From Tatumella saanichensis (lineage in GTDB: Bacteria; Pseudomonadota; Gammaproteobacteria; Enterobacterales; Enterobacteriaceae): DNA of 64,000 nucleotides. The notes beneath the pieces are model-generated. The model had not been told where the DNA came from, did not search any database, and saw nothing but the letters and a program-made list of their open reading frames with translations. The translations under genes were made by a program, and so were the position numbers. Below are positions 28,141 through 37,020 of the stretch, piece by piece (position 1 is the first letter of the stretch; each line of letters opens with the position of its first letter). Location: NCBI RefSeq assembly GCF_000439375.1, contig NZ_ATMI01000004.1, positions 62,001 to 126,000 of the forward strand. Direction: 5' to 3'.

Positions 28141-29207
28141 AAATTCCCCCGATGACGCAGAATAATAATGATAAAGAACGGTACCCCCACCAGTGAGGTA
28201 ATGATGCCGATAGGAATAATCACACCGGGCACAATATTTTTCGAGACCACTGACGACAACGACAATACCAGTGCGCCGATCAGACCGCTGGCGGGTAGAT
28301 AAAAACGATGATCCTCCCCTACCAGTTGCCGAGCGATATGGGGAGCCACTAGGCCGATGAATCCAATTGGCCCGACAAAGGCAACCGCCAGTGCTGACAC
28401 CAAGCTGATACGGATCAGAGACGTCATCCGTAGCCGAGCCACGTCAATTCCAAAACTAGCGGCTCGGTCTTCACCGAGGCGCAACGCCGTCAATTGCCAA
28501 GCACTTTTCAACGCCCAAGGCAGCAGCACTGCAATCGCTACCGCCAAGATCCCCAGCTTCTGCCACGACGCTCGCCCTAAGCTGCCCATAGTCCAGAAGA
28601 CCAGCGACTGTAAGGTATCTTCACTGGCAATGAACTGCATCATCGCTACCAGTGCATTAAAGGTGAATACCAGCGCAATACCGAACAGTACCACCGTGGT
28701 ACGGGTATTGACTGTCCGCCGACTGACCAGATTGAGAATAAACGCGGTCAGGATGGCAAAAATAAACGCATTGCCAGTCACCAACCATTGACCTGGAATA
28801 AAGGGGATCCCTACCCCGAGAACCAATGCCAAGGCAGCACCAAACGATGCCGCGGATGAGACGCCAAGGGTAAAAGGACTGGCTAATGGGTTGTTAAGGA
28901 TAGTCTGCATTTCACTGCCGGCCATACCGAGGGCAAAGCCCACCACCACCGCCATCAGGGTAAAGGGTAAGCGGATATCCCAAACAATCACCCGGGTAGC
29001 CGCATCGACACCAGAAGGGTGGACCAGTGCCGTCAGCAACGTCGTAAGATCAAGATGTGCCGGTCCGATGGTGAAATCGAGGATGATGCTACACAGGATA
29101 GCAACCACTAATACCAACAGCAGTACAACACGTTTACGGATAATTTTTCGATATTCGGCACCGACGCCACGACCATCAGGGGCAACGGATTCTGTCACAG
29201 TACTCAT
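28137..29207 (-). CDS. Iron/siderophore ABC transporter permease (FecCD family)
   Basis: 356 residues, FecCD/BtuC family with about ten membrane helices. Family stretches: RLPFTLMAVVVGFALGMAGSEMQTILNNPLASPFTLGVSSAASFGAAL and GEDRAASFGIDVARLR with the coupling region for the ATPase, then GFIGLVAPHIARQLVGEDHR. Only one permease gene is present, so it should act as a homodimer. The ribosome site before ATG 29207 is weak. First gene of the minus-strand unit; the binding-protein gene lies divergently across 428 bp. Confidence 0.9.
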   Translation of the reverse strand: MSTVTESVAPDGRGVGAEYRKIIRKRVVLLLVLVVAILCSIILDFTIGPAHLDLTTLLTALVHPSGVDAATRVIVWDIRLPFTLMAVVVGFALGMAGSEMQTILNNPLASPFTLGVSSAASFGAALALVLGVGIPFIPGQWLVTGNAFIFAILTAFILNLVSRRTVNTRTTVVLFGIALVFTFNALVAMMQFIASEDTLQSLVFWTMGSLGRASWQKLGILAVAIAVLLPWALKSAWQLTALRLGEDRAASFGIDVARLRMTSLIRISLVSALAVAFVGPIGFIGLVAPHIARQLVGEDHRFYLPASGLIGALVLSLSSVVSKNIVPGVIIPIGIITSLVGVPFFIIIILRHRGNL

Positions 29208-29334
29208 TAATCATGTTTCCGCATTCTGAACTAACAACATTGTTTTGTGCGGCTTTGCTGTCGCCGAAATCAGTAACCGGCCGCCTTCGCCGTGAAAATG
29301 ACAGCCTGACCGTCTTTGTTCACCCGCGACAAAA

Positions 29335-29353
29335 TATAATAATAATCATTCCG
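29335..29353. promoter_or_regulatory. Fur-box candidate 1
   Basis: TATAATAATAATCATTCCG matches 14 of 19 positions of the Fur consensus GATAATGATAATCATTATC. It lies 128 bp upstream of the permease start, in the divergent region, and fits iron repression. Confidence 0.6.
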
Positions 29354-29546
29354 AATGATACCGCGAAACTATCCGAATACAACGCTAAACAGTTTACACA
29401 ACGTTAATGACGGAGATAAAACCCCGAATAGGCATTACTGCCCCTGGCCACCTTTCACTCACTGAGATATATCAGCTTGATGATATTTACGTATAGTTAC
29501 ATTCGTCTATTACCCTCTTCAGAGCTCAAGGGTTAATAATGGTTAT

Positions 29547-29565
29547 GATATCGATTCTCATTCAA
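29547..29565. promoter_or_regulatory. Fur-box candidate 2
   Basis: GATATCGATTCTCATTCAA matches about 12 of 19 positions of the Fur consensus, including the core TCATT half. It lies 71 bp before the binding-protein start. Confidence 0.5.
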
Positions 29566-29635
29566 TGCTTTCGTCATTGTGCCTGAAGGGCTTTCAGGCC
29601 ATCAGCGACGGGGCTTATAAACTCCAGGAATACTA

Positions 29636-30790
29636 ATGAAAAACGCCAAACCCTCTTTTCACAGTGTCGTGCGCGCAGCCCGCTATAGCCTACTCGCAAG
29701 TCTGTGTTTCTCATCACTGTCGGCACTGGCGACGGATTACCCGCTGACGGTGAAAGATATGGATAACCAAACGGTGGTGATTAACCATGAGCCGCGGCAC
29801 ATCATCCTACAAGATGGGCGTGATATCATGGCATTGGCATTACTGGATCGTGAAAATCCGTTCTCGCGGGTGATCAGCTGGAACAACTTGATCAAAAGGC
29901 AGGACGGCCAAGAGTGGGCAGTATTAAAAGGAAAATGGCCACAGGCGGCAACGATCCCGGATATGGGCTTCTCTGATCAAGGGGAAGTGAATACCGAAAC
30001 GGTGATCGCCAGTCACCCAGACCTGCTGATTGCCCAGTTGCGTGCTAAACCGGCACTGGAACAGACCGGTGTATTACAGCGTTTCCGGGAACTGCATGTG
30101 CCAGTGCTGTTCCTCGATTATGAATTGCATCCCATCCAGGACACAGTGCCGAGTATCACCCTGTTAGGGAAAGTCCTGAATAAAGAAAGCCAGGCCAAAG
30201 CCTTTACCGATTTCTATCAGCAACGTTTGCAACAGATTGACAACGTGGTCAGCAAGGCACAGAAAAAACCCTTAGTCTTTATCGAACCCATTGCTGGAAA
30301 CTCAGATAACTGCTGTTTCACCCACGGCAATAATGGCTGGGGTGGACTGGTCGCTGCCGCCGGTGGGATTAATATCGGTTCAGAACTGTTAACCGGGTCT
30401 TCCGGCTTTATTAATCCAGAAAAAATCATTGCGATGCGCCCAGACTGGTATCTGATGACCGGCTCTAAACGTGGGGCTGCCGGCAATCCGGTGCTGCCTT
30501 TTGGCTACAATACCCAAGTCTCGCAAATCAAAGCCAGCTTCGATAACCTGCTAAAACGCACCGCCGTTGCCACCATCCCGGCGGTCAGTGAAGGCCATGT
30601 CGGTGGCGTCTATCACCATTTTTATAACCACCCTTGGAACATCATCGGTGTCGAAATCCTGGCCAAGTGGTTCTACCCGCAGCAGTTTGCCAGCCTCAAC
30701 CCGTTAGCCGATTACCACACCATCGTTACCCGCTTTACCGACCTACCGAATGACCCGGTAAATCTCGATTATTCACCGGTCAGTCAGTAA
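29636..30790 (+). CDS. Iron/siderophore ABC transporter periplasmic binding protein
   Basis: 384 residues with a Sec signal peptide (about 1-32, ending SALA-TDYP). Periplasmic binding protein fold of the BtuF/FecB type (PF01497): YPLTVKDMDNQTVVINHEPRHIIL at the start, VIASHPDLLIAQLR, and a late INIGSELLTGSSGFINPEKIIAMRPDWYLMTG segment. There is an unusual cysteine pair in NSDNCCFTHGNNGWGG. It delivers ligand to the divergent permease/ATPase pair. No lipobox, so a soluble periplasmic protein. No TonB-dependent receptor gene is adjacent. Confidence 0.87.
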   Translation: MKNAKPSFHSVVRAARYSLLASLCFSSLSALATDYPLTVKDMDNQTVVINHEPRHIILQDGRDIMALALLDRENPFSRVISWNNLIKRQDGQEWAVLKGKWPQAATIPDMGFSDQGEVNTETVIASHPDLLIAQLRAKPALEQTGVLQRFRELHVPVLFLDYELHPIQDTVPSITLLGKVLNKESQAKAFTDFYQQRLQQIDNVVSKAQKKPLVFIEPIAGNSDNCCFTHGNNGWGGLVAAAGGINIGSELLTGSSGFINPEKIIAMRPDWYLMTGSKRGAAGNPVLPFGYNTQVSQIKASFDNLLKRTAVATIPAVSEGHVGGVYHHFYNHPWNIIGVEILAKWFYPQQFASLNPLADYHTIVTRFTDLPNDPVNLDYSPVSQ

Positions 30791-30821
30791 CCCAGGGCGG
30801 AGAGGCCGACAACCTCTCCCC

Positions 30822-31436
30822 TTACACCTGACTGCGGTACGCCAGCAGGAACGTCTCCAGCGTATCTTCAACCCAACGTTCAATCTGCCCTTCTGTCGGC
30901 GATGCCGCGGGATGAGTCAAAAACTCATTATAGGCCTCCCCCCGCAGCATACTGACAAACTGCCCGGCGGCGGCACGGCTGCCGGTACGTTGCAGTGAAA
31001 TCTCCCCCACGTCAGCAGCATGTTTCAAGTGCTGCTCCACCATTTTGATAATGGTATCCGGACCACTTTTCCAAAAAATATGGCCCAATGCCGGAAAACG
31101 CTGACATTCACCGATCACCGCGCGGTACAACCCCATCCCCTGCGGTGACAGAATGATCCCTAGATAGGCATGCCCTAGGCGACGTAATGTGCCGCTTAGA
31201 TCACCGGGGGTACAGGGGATATTGCTGACAGCACGGGTCATCATTGCGCATTGATAATCGATCACCGCACAGAATAACTCCTCTTTACTGGTATGAAAGG
31301 CATAGACTGTGGCCTTGGATACGCCAGCCCGCTGCTGGATCATATCGGTGGTGGCGGCAAAACCATGTTCAAGAAAGACTTCAGAGGCGGCCTGTAAGAC
31401 AGCCAGTTGTTTTCCGGTCAGGGCGGTTTCCTGCAT
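30822..31436 (-). CDS. TetR family repressor of the efflux operon
   Basis: 204 residues. The N-terminal HTH is clear: QLAVLQAASEVFLEHGFAATTDMIQQRAGVSKATVYAFHTSKEELFCAVI (about residues 10-59). The C-terminal part is a TetR ligand-binding domain (GQFVSMLRGEAYNEFLTHP, then WVEDTLETFLLAYR). It is divergent from the tripartite efflux operon and two matching 18-bp palindromes flank the shared promoter region, so it most likely represses both itself and the pump until a toxic ligand binds. Confidence 0.9.
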   Translation of the reverse strand: MQETALTGKQLAVLQAASEVFLEHGFAATTDMIQQRAGVSKATVYAFHTSKEELFCAVIDYQCAMMTRAVSNIPCTPGDLSGTLRRLGHAYLGIILSPQGMGLYRAVIGECQRFPALGHIFWKSGPDTIIKMVEQHLKHAADVGEISLQRTGSRAAAGQFVSMLRGEAYNEFLTHPAASPTEGQIERWVEDTLETFLLAYRSQV

Positions 31437-31450
31437 TTATTTTTCCTATA

Positions 31451-31468
31451 GTGTACTTGTCAGTACAC
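31451..31468. promoter_or_regulatory. TetR operator candidate, proximal to the regulator
   Basis: GTGTACT-TGTC-AGTACAC, a perfect 7-bp inverted repeat with a 4-bp centre, 15 bp before the repressor start. A variant of the same site recurs at 31550-31567. Confidence 0.75.
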
Positions 31469-31522
31469 CTGAAAATAGTGCTTATGCTACTACTATAACA
31501 AATAGTTATGACATGACATAAC

Positions 31523-31551
31523 TTGACAATTCATTACGCATCTCATTTACT
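31523..31551 (+). promoter_or_regulatory. Promoter of the efflux operon
   Basis: TTGACA at 31523-31528, 17-bp spacer, then TTTACT as a weak -10 at 31546-31551. The -10 overlaps the second operator copy, so bound repressor would block it. Confidence 0.5.
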
Positions 31552-31567
31552 GTACCGAAGAGTACAC
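31550..31567. promoter_or_regulatory. TetR operator candidate, efflux-operon side
   Basis: CTGTACC-GAAG-AGTACAC: same length and spacing as the site at 31451-31468, with the right half identical and the left half changed at two bases. Confidence 0.65.
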
Positions 31568-31612
31568 TGTTTTTTCTCCCGTTGCGATTATTTACTAAGG
31601 TCATTCTATTTT

Positions 31613-33079
31613 ATGGGCAGTTTCCGCATACCCCGTTCTCCGGCCCCCCTGTCGCTGGTGCTGTGTCTGTTGCTGACTGGCTGTCTTTCCTCTGCAGGCC
31701 GTGTGCCAGATGAAACGGTGCCTAACCAGCAAAGCAGCCAGTACTGGCAGAAAATTGCTGCGGGGATGCCCGCCATTAATCACGCTGCACCGACCACCGA
31801 CTGGTGGACAGTATTTAATGACCCGCATTTAAACGCACTGGAAAGCGGCGCTAATGACAATAACCCTGACATTCTATTGGCCGCAGCCAGAACGGAACAG
31901 AGTGCTGCCATATCCGGCATGGTGGCCTCGGCCCTCTATCCACAGATTTCGGTAAACGGCGGAGAAAGCCGGGCCGCCATCAGTGCAGATTCCCCCAGTG
32001 CCCGCTTAGGTGCACCGGATTCTAGTCATGAGTCTTGGCATTTCGGGGCGACGGCAAGTTGGGAACTGGACCTATGGGGGCACCTGCATGATCTGCATAC
32101 TGCGGCCGCAGAGAAAGTGCTGGCCAGTCAGTATGGCCGCGAGATGGTCCGCGTCTCGGTCAGCAGTGAAGTAGCCCGTCAATATATTCTGTTACGCGAA
32201 ATGCAGGCAAGGGAACAGGATCTGTTAGCCGACCAGCAGATCGCCGAGAAGATGCTGTCCATCGCACAAAGCCGTCAGCGTAACGGTGTCGCCACCCTGA
32301 ATGAACCGGCGTCAGCTAATGCCGACATTCAAGAAATCAGTGCCCGTCTGGTGGCGCTGCAACAGCAGAAAAACCTGCTGATGAATAGCCTGGCACTGCT
32401 CTCCGGTCTGGCGCCACATCAGCTGGATACTGGCCTGCACACTGCCCCCCTGCCGCAGATACCGACACAAATTCCAACCGGCGTCCCCTCTGAACTGGCT
32501 CGCCATCGCCCTGATATTTTGCAAGCAGAAGCGGAACTGCGTTCGGCGATCGCGGGGACTCAGGCAGCCAAAGCGGATTTCTATCCGCGTATCGGACTGA
32601 GCGCCGAAGCTGGCTATGAAGCCTTTAGTTTTTCCGGACTTAGCGGTAAAAACTCCCGTTTCTACGGTATCGGGCCGACCTTATGGCTGCCGATCTTTGA
32701 AGGTGGACGGCTGAAAAGTCAGTTAGCGCTCAATCAAGCCCAACAGAAAACGGCCGCCCTGAATTACCGAAAAACGGTATTACAGGCGTGGCATGAAATT
32801 ATCAATGCCCTTGATGAGCTGAATAATCAGCAGCAACAGCATCCAATGCTCGTGGCCGCAGAGCAACAGAACCGCATTGCCCTACAAGTCGCGGAAGAGT
32901 CTTGGCAGCAAGGGGCGGGTGAATTTAGTGCTGTCCTGCTGGCGCACCGTACTCTACTGCAAAGTCAACTGGCCGTGACCCAGAACAATGCCGCCATTGA
33001 ACTGGCGATGGTCACGCTCTACCGTTCACTGGGTGGCGGCTGGCAGACAACGCTACCCACACCGGGAGCGGGTTCATGA
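31613..33079 (+). CDS. Outer-membrane efflux lipoprotein (NodT/OprM family)
   Basis: 488 residues. Lipoprotein signal with lipobox LLTGC (Cys24). Two OEP repeats follow: DWWTVFNDPHLNALESGANDNNPDILLAAAR and a second ending IINALDELNNQQ; the conserved RPDILQAEAELRSAIAGTQAAKADFYPRIGLSAEAGY is present. It forms the TolC-like exit duct of the pump. ATG 31613 is chosen for the signal peptide; the longer frame would begin inside the -35 element. It overlaps the MFS gene by four bases. Confidence 0.92.
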   Translation: MGSFRIPRSPAPLSLVLCLLLTGCLSSAGRVPDETVPNQQSSQYWQKIAAGMPAINHAAPTTDWWTVFNDPHLNALESGANDNNPDILLAAARTEQSAAISGMVASALYPQISVNGGESRAAISADSPSARLGAPDSSHESWHFGATASWELDLWGHLHDLHTAAAEKVLASQYGREMVRVSVSSEVARQYILLREMQAREQDLLADQQIAEKMLSIAQSRQRNGVATLNEPASANADIQEISARLVALQQQKNLLMNSLALLSGLAPHQLDTGLHTAPLPQIPTQIPTGVPSELARHRPDILQAEAELRSAIAGTQAAKADFYPRIGLSAEAGYEAFSFSGLSGKNSRFYGIGPTLWLPIFEGGRLKSQLALNQAQQKTAALNYRKTVLQAWHEIINALDELNNQQQQHPMLVAAEQQNRIALQVAEESWQQGAGEFSAVLLAHRTLLQSQLAVTQNNAAIELAMVTLYRSLGGGWQTTLPTPGAGS

Positions 33080-34641
33080 GTCAGCCAGAGCAAAAAAAGC
33101 CCGCCCCCCAGCCCGAATTTGGCTTACGCATCGCCTGCGGATTGCTGGGTGTACTGTTGGCCGCCATCATTTCTGGATTGAGTGAGCGTCTTCCCGGCCT
33201 CGCATTGGTGGACATCAGTGGTGCTCATGGCTTCAGCCATGACGGGGCCTCTTGGCTAAATACCGCCTATTCGGCCGGAGAAATTTCGGTGATGCCTTTC
33301 GCGACCTGGTTTGCCATCACCTTTTCGCTGCGTCGTTTTCACCTGATCATGTTAACCACGACCCTGCTCCTGGCGGCTATCCTGCCCTTTATGCAAAGCC
33401 TGCCAGCGATGATCACCATCCGCGTAGTGCAGGGCATTTCTGCTGGGGCGCTGATCCCGCTGTTGATGATGTCGGCACTGCGCTTTTTGCCGCTTTCCAT
33501 CCGTTTACACGGGCTGGCGCTGTACGCAATGACCGCCACCTTTGCCCCAAATATTTCGTTGTGGCTCACCTCACTGGCGGTGGATACGATGTCTGACTGG
33601 CGCTGGGCCTTCTGGCTAGTGATCCCACCAGGGCTGATCGCCATGGCGTTGGTCGCCTGGGGGATCCCCGTGCTGCCTCAAGCGCATCAGCGCATTAAAA
33701 ATGCAGACTGGTTCGGTATGGCATTTGGCGTGCCCGGGCTGATGCTGCTGGTGGTTGGGTTGAGTCAGGGTGTCCGCCTTGACTGGTTGTGCTCACCCCT
33801 GATTAAGGAATCACTGTTTGCCTCACTGATCCTCTGTACCGTTTTTCTGGTCAGTGAATTCTTTCATCCGGCCCCTTTTATTAAGTTGCAGCTGTTGGCG
33901 CGTCGGAATATCTGGCTGGGGTTTGCCCTGTTCTTCTGCATGCTGATCCTAATGGGCAGTGCAGTATCACTGCCGGCGACGGTGCTGGAGAGCCTGCAAG
34001 GTTTTCGTCTGGCCCAGGTGGCTTCAATGGGGCTGATCGTCGGCCTGCCGCAAATAGTCCTCGGACCGCTGGTGGCACTGTTGCTCTATCGTCCGTGGAT
34101 TGATGCCCGCAAACTGTTTGCCCTGGGACTGCTGCTGATGGCACTCTCCTTCTGGATAAATATCCGTATCACCGACCAATGGATGACTGCACAGTTTATT
34201 ACCTCAATGGTGCTGCAGGCCTTCGGCCAACCGCTGGCGGTCATTTCGCTTCTTTTTCTCGCCACCAGTGTGGTACAGCCGATGGAAGGTCCCTACGTTT
34301 CGGGGACTATCAATACCTTACGTGCCGCCGGAACCGTGTTTGGCTCAGCATTGATTGGTCAGCTCAGCTTTTTACGCGGCAGTTTTCACCGCGAAATGCT
34401 GCTGAATAATCTCGGTTCCCGCTGGCCGGCTGACAGTGGAAATTCGACGCTGAGCCAAGTCAGCGGCTGGGTCAGCCAGCAGGCTGCCTTGCTATCTGCA
34501 GCAGATATTTACGTTATTTTTGCCATTGCCACCTTATTGCTGATCCCGGGCGTACTGAGTATGACCTATATTCCTGCTCCGCGTATCCCGGCGCCGGCTT
34601 CAGGATCCGATACCTCGTCAACCAAAAACCGACATGGATAA
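33076..34641 (+). CDS. DHA2-family MFS drug exporter (EmrB-like)
   Basis: 521 residues, about 14 membrane helices as expected for DHA2/EmrB transporters. Visible: LNTAYSAGEISVMPFATWFAITFSLRR (helix 2 and loop), the helix 5 region VVQGISAGALIPLLMMSALRFLP and W-R-W-x-F-W in SDWRWAFWLVIPPG. It uses the proton gradient to push drugs into the adaptor and outer-membrane channel. Its ATG overlaps the previous stop (ATGA); 11 bases separate it from the adaptor gene. Exported compounds are unknown. Confidence 0.92.
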   Translation: MSQPEQKKPAPQPEFGLRIACGLLGVLLAAIISGLSERLPGLALVDISGAHGFSHDGASWLNTAYSAGEISVMPFATWFAITFSLRRFHLIMLTTTLLLAAILPFMQSLPAMITIRVVQGISAGALIPLLMMSALRFLPLSIRLHGLALYAMTATFAPNISLWLTSLAVDTMSDWRWAFWLVIPPGLIAMALVAWGIPVLPQAHQRIKNADWFGMAFGVPGLMLLVVGLSQGVRLDWLCSPLIKESLFASLILCTVFLVSEFFHPAPFIKLQLLARRNIWLGFALFFCMLILMGSAVSLPATVLESLQGFRLAQVASMGLIVGLPQIVLGPLVALLLYRPWIDARKLFALGLLLMALSFWINIRITDQWMTAQFITSMVLQAFGQPLAVISLLFLATSVVQPMEGPYVSGTINTLRAAGTVFGSALIGQLSFLRGSFHREMLLNNLGSRWPADSGNSTLSQVSGWVSQQAALLSAADIYVIFAIATLLLIPGVLSMTYIPAPRIPAPASGSDTSSTKNRHG

Positions 34642-34652
34642 CACAACCCGCT

Positions 34653-35690
34653 ATGAGTAAATCATCCCGTTATAAAATCATCACTGTCGTTGTTGCTGTA
34701 CTGGTGATCATCATCGCACTGTGGTTGTTTAACCGCCCAGAATCGGATGCGTCTTCGCAGAGTACCGATGATGCCTATATCCAGGCCGATATGACCACCA
34801 TCGCCCCACGGGTGCCGGGGATTATTCGCCAAGTGTTGGTCGGCGATAACCAGACAGTTAAAGCTGGACAACTGCTGTTTACCCTTGATGACAGCGATTA
34901 CCGGGTGGCGCTGGAACGTGCCAATGCCGGTATTCACAGTGCTAACGCGACCATTGCCTCGCTGAGAGCACAGATCCAGCGCCAGAGCAGTGAGCAGCAA
35001 CAGGCCGTCGCGGCCATCAGCTCAAGTGAAGCAGACCTACAATTAGCGGTAGAAAACCGTCAGCGTTTCAGAAACTTAGCCCGTGACGGTGCCGGGACCC
35101 GTCAGTCACAGCAATCCGCCGAAGCCAGCTGGAAGAATGCGCAGGCCCAACTGATGAAAAACCGCGCAGCCCTACAGGGCATTAAAGATCAGACGGCAGT
35201 ACTGGAGGCGGGTCTGGAAAAAGCCAATGCTGATTTGCAAATGGCTAATGCCGCCCGCACCGATGCACTACTGAATCTTTCCTACTGTCAGATCACTGCA
35301 CCGGAAGACGGTACCGTCGCGCAACGTATCGTGCGCACCGGCAGTTACGCCCATGTCGGTGAAACGCAGTTAGTACTGGTGCCGCTGCATCGTCTGTATA
35401 TTAATGCCAACTTCCGAGAAACCCAGTTAGCCCATGTGGTACCGGGACAGGATGTCAGTTTCCACGTCGATGCACTCCCAGATGCGACCTTCCACGGAAA
35501 AGTGCAAAGTGTCGCACCGGCCAGTAATGTCAGCTTTTCACCGTTGCCTGCTCACAATGCTTCCGGCAACTTTACCAAAATTGTCCAGCGTCTGACTGTC
35601 CGTATTGTTCCAGATGCTAACCAGCAAAACCTAGACCGCCTGAAAGTCGGGATGTCAGTCGAAGCGACGATTCATACCAATAATCATTAA
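34653..35690 (+). CDS. HlyD-family periplasmic adaptor (EmrA-like)
   Basis: 345 residues: one N-terminal membrane anchor (IITVVVAVLVIIIALWLF), a biotinyl-lipoyl half (QSTDDAYIQADMTTIAPRVPGIIRQVLVGDNQTVKAGQLLFTLDD), a long coiled-coil hairpin (about residues 85-200) and the second lipoyl half with APEDGTVAQRIVRTGSYAHVGE. It bridges the inner-membrane transporter to the outer-membrane protein. The order outer-membrane protein, MFS, adaptor gives a complete pump in one operon, unlike E. coli emrAB, which borrows TolC. Confidence 0.93.
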   Translation: MSKSSRYKIITVVVAVLVIIIALWLFNRPESDASSQSTDDAYIQADMTTIAPRVPGIIRQVLVGDNQTVKAGQLLFTLDDSDYRVALERANAGIHSANATIASLRAQIQRQSSEQQQAVAAISSSEADLQLAVENRQRFRNLARDGAGTRQSQQSAEASWKNAQAQLMKNRAALQGIKDQTAVLEAGLEKANADLQMANAARTDALLNLSYCQITAPEDGTVAQRIVRTGSYAHVGETQLVLVPLHRLYINANFRETQLAHVVPGQDVSFHVDALPDATFHGKVQSVAPASNVSFSPLPAHNASGNFTKIVQRLTVRIVPDANQQNLDRLKVGMSVEATIHTNNH

Positions 35691-35710
35691 CGGTCCGCAA
35701 GGAGGTCACT

Positions 35711-36037
35711 ATGCAGACAGGCTATCAGATCACCTTTTTTACCCAGCAAGATCGGGTCCATAAACAGCAGTCTCTGGCCCAGTGGCTGCTCGCGACAGCT
35801 CGGCAGTTGGGATTACGTGGGGCTACCCTGAATGGCAGTATCGGTGGATTTGGTCATGACGGCTGCGAACACAGTATTACAATGTTTGATGATTCTGATC
35901 AGCCAGTCCAAGTAGTGGTGGTGGTGACCGAAGAACAGGCTCGCCAACTGTTCGCCCTCCTCAATCATGAGCAGGTATCGGTTTTCTATACCCGTACTGA
36001 GGTCTCGTTTGGCCTCAGCGATCATTACCCGGGGTAA
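35711..36037 (+). CDS. DUF190 family PII-like protein
   Basis: 108 residues, preceded by a near-perfect AAGGAGGT at seven bases. DUF190 proteins have a PII/CutA-type ferredoxin-like trimer fold; the family pattern LAQWLLATARQLGLRGATLNGSIGGFGHDG and the LFALLNHEQVSVFYTRTEV end are visible. PII-like proteins sense small nucleotides or metabolites and act on membrane transporters. It is the last gene of the efflux operon, 20 bp after the adaptor, which suggests that it tunes or senses for the pump. That role is inference. Confidence 0.85.
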   Translation: MQTGYQITFFTQQDRVHKQQSLAQWLLATARQLGLRGATLNGSIGGFGHDGCEHSITMFDDSDQPVQVVVVVTEEQARQLFALLNHEQVSVFYTRTEVSFGLSDHYPG

Positions 36038-36075
36038 ATTCCTTGCGGCAGATTTGTTTCTAAACCTGGGAAGGC

Positions 36076-36990
36076 TTACAGCGCGCTTTCGCTGAAGCCA
36101 TTTCGTAATAACTGCCACAGATGATGGGCAGCGGGAGTAAAACGGCGATCTGAATTTCGCAGTAAGTGGCACTGGGTTTCCTGGGCTATCGGATGAGCGA
36201 TCGGGACAGCCATCAACTGACCGGTAGCAATCAGCGGACCTGCTGCTTTTGCCGACATACAAGCAATCCCCAGCCCGGCGGCGCTCAGCTCCATTGCTGT
36301 CGAAAATAGATTGCAACGATAGGCCGGCGTGAAGTTCAGCCCCCTACTGCGGAATATTTCATTAATATACTGCTGCAGGCCAAAATGCTCGGTCAGAGCG
36401 ATCAATCGCTGGTCTGCCAGTAATTCTGGAGAAATACATTGCTGACTGCTCAGTGGATGTTGCGGTGACATCACTGCACAAACTGGTCCCCAGTAAAAGC
36501 TGTGCCGCTTCACTTCCGGGCTACCAATGGGTCCGAATGCCAGTGCCATATCCGTTTCACCGTGGATCACCGCATCTAGCATCTCCTGCATGCTGGCAAC
36601 ACTGAGATCAACAAATACTTGCGGAAAAATTCGAGAAAAAGGCGTCATGATCTGTTCGACAAAAGTACTTACCAGTCCACCTCCGATCTTTACCGCAACG
36701 GTTCCTCCCCGCATATAACGCAGGTCTTTTAACTGGCTGGCCAGTTTATGCCGCCGTTGTCGGCTTTCAGCATAGTCTTCTGACAGTAACCGTCCGGCCT
36801 CCGTCAATACAACAGTCCTGCCCCGCCGCTCAATCAATGGCAGCTGTAATTCGCGTTCCAGACGCGAGATATTACGACTGATCACCGAAGGATTCACCCC
36901 AAGAATATCCGCCGCACGCCGGATGCCGCCATGAATACCAACTTCATACAGATAACTGATGGGTTTTTCCTGAAGCATAAGAGTGGTCAT
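36076..36990 (-). CDS. LysR family transcriptional regulator
   Basis: 304 residues. N-terminal winged HTH (GIRRAADILGVNPSVISRNISRLERELQLPLIERRGRTVVLTEAG, about residues 22-66) and a LysR substrate-binding domain (GGTVAVKIGGGLVSTFVEQIMTPF onwards, with LSAAGLGIACMSAKAAGP). It is divergent from yjiH-yjiG and the M20 gene, and a 23-bp palindrome with a T-N11-A core lies eight bases before its start, so self-repression and control of the divergent operon are expected. Inducer unknown. The AGGG before ATG 36990 is close to the start codon. Confidence 0.88.
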   Translation of the reverse strand: MTTLMLQEKPISYLYEVGIHGGIRRAADILGVNPSVISRNISRLERELQLPLIERRGRTVVLTEAGRLLSEDYAESRQRRHKLASQLKDLRYMRGGTVAVKIGGGLVSTFVEQIMTPFSRIFPQVFVDLSVASMQEMLDAVIHGETDMALAFGPIGSPEVKRHSFYWGPVCAVMSPQHPLSSQQCISPELLADQRLIALTEHFGLQQYINEIFRSRGLNFTPAYRCNLFSTAMELSAAGLGIACMSAKAAGPLIATGQLMAVPIAHPIAQETQCHLLRNSDRRFTPAAHHLWQLLRNGFSESAL

Positions 36991-36997
36991 GCCCTGA

Positions 36998-37020
36998 ATT
37001 GTTGATATTAAAGCAACAAT
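36998..37020. promoter_or_regulatory. LysR-type operator
   Basis: ATTGTTG-ATATTAAAG-CAACAAT, a perfect 7-bp inverted repeat with a 9-bp centre, giving the T-N11-A layout of LysR sites. The right half with its flank (CAACAATATC) recurs at 37100-37109, as expected for a second activation site. Confidence 0.7.

Noticed and set aside
31523-31612. 30-codon extension of the outer-membrane efflux protein
   Set aside because: Would begin within the promoter -35 and displace the lipoprotein signal peptide.
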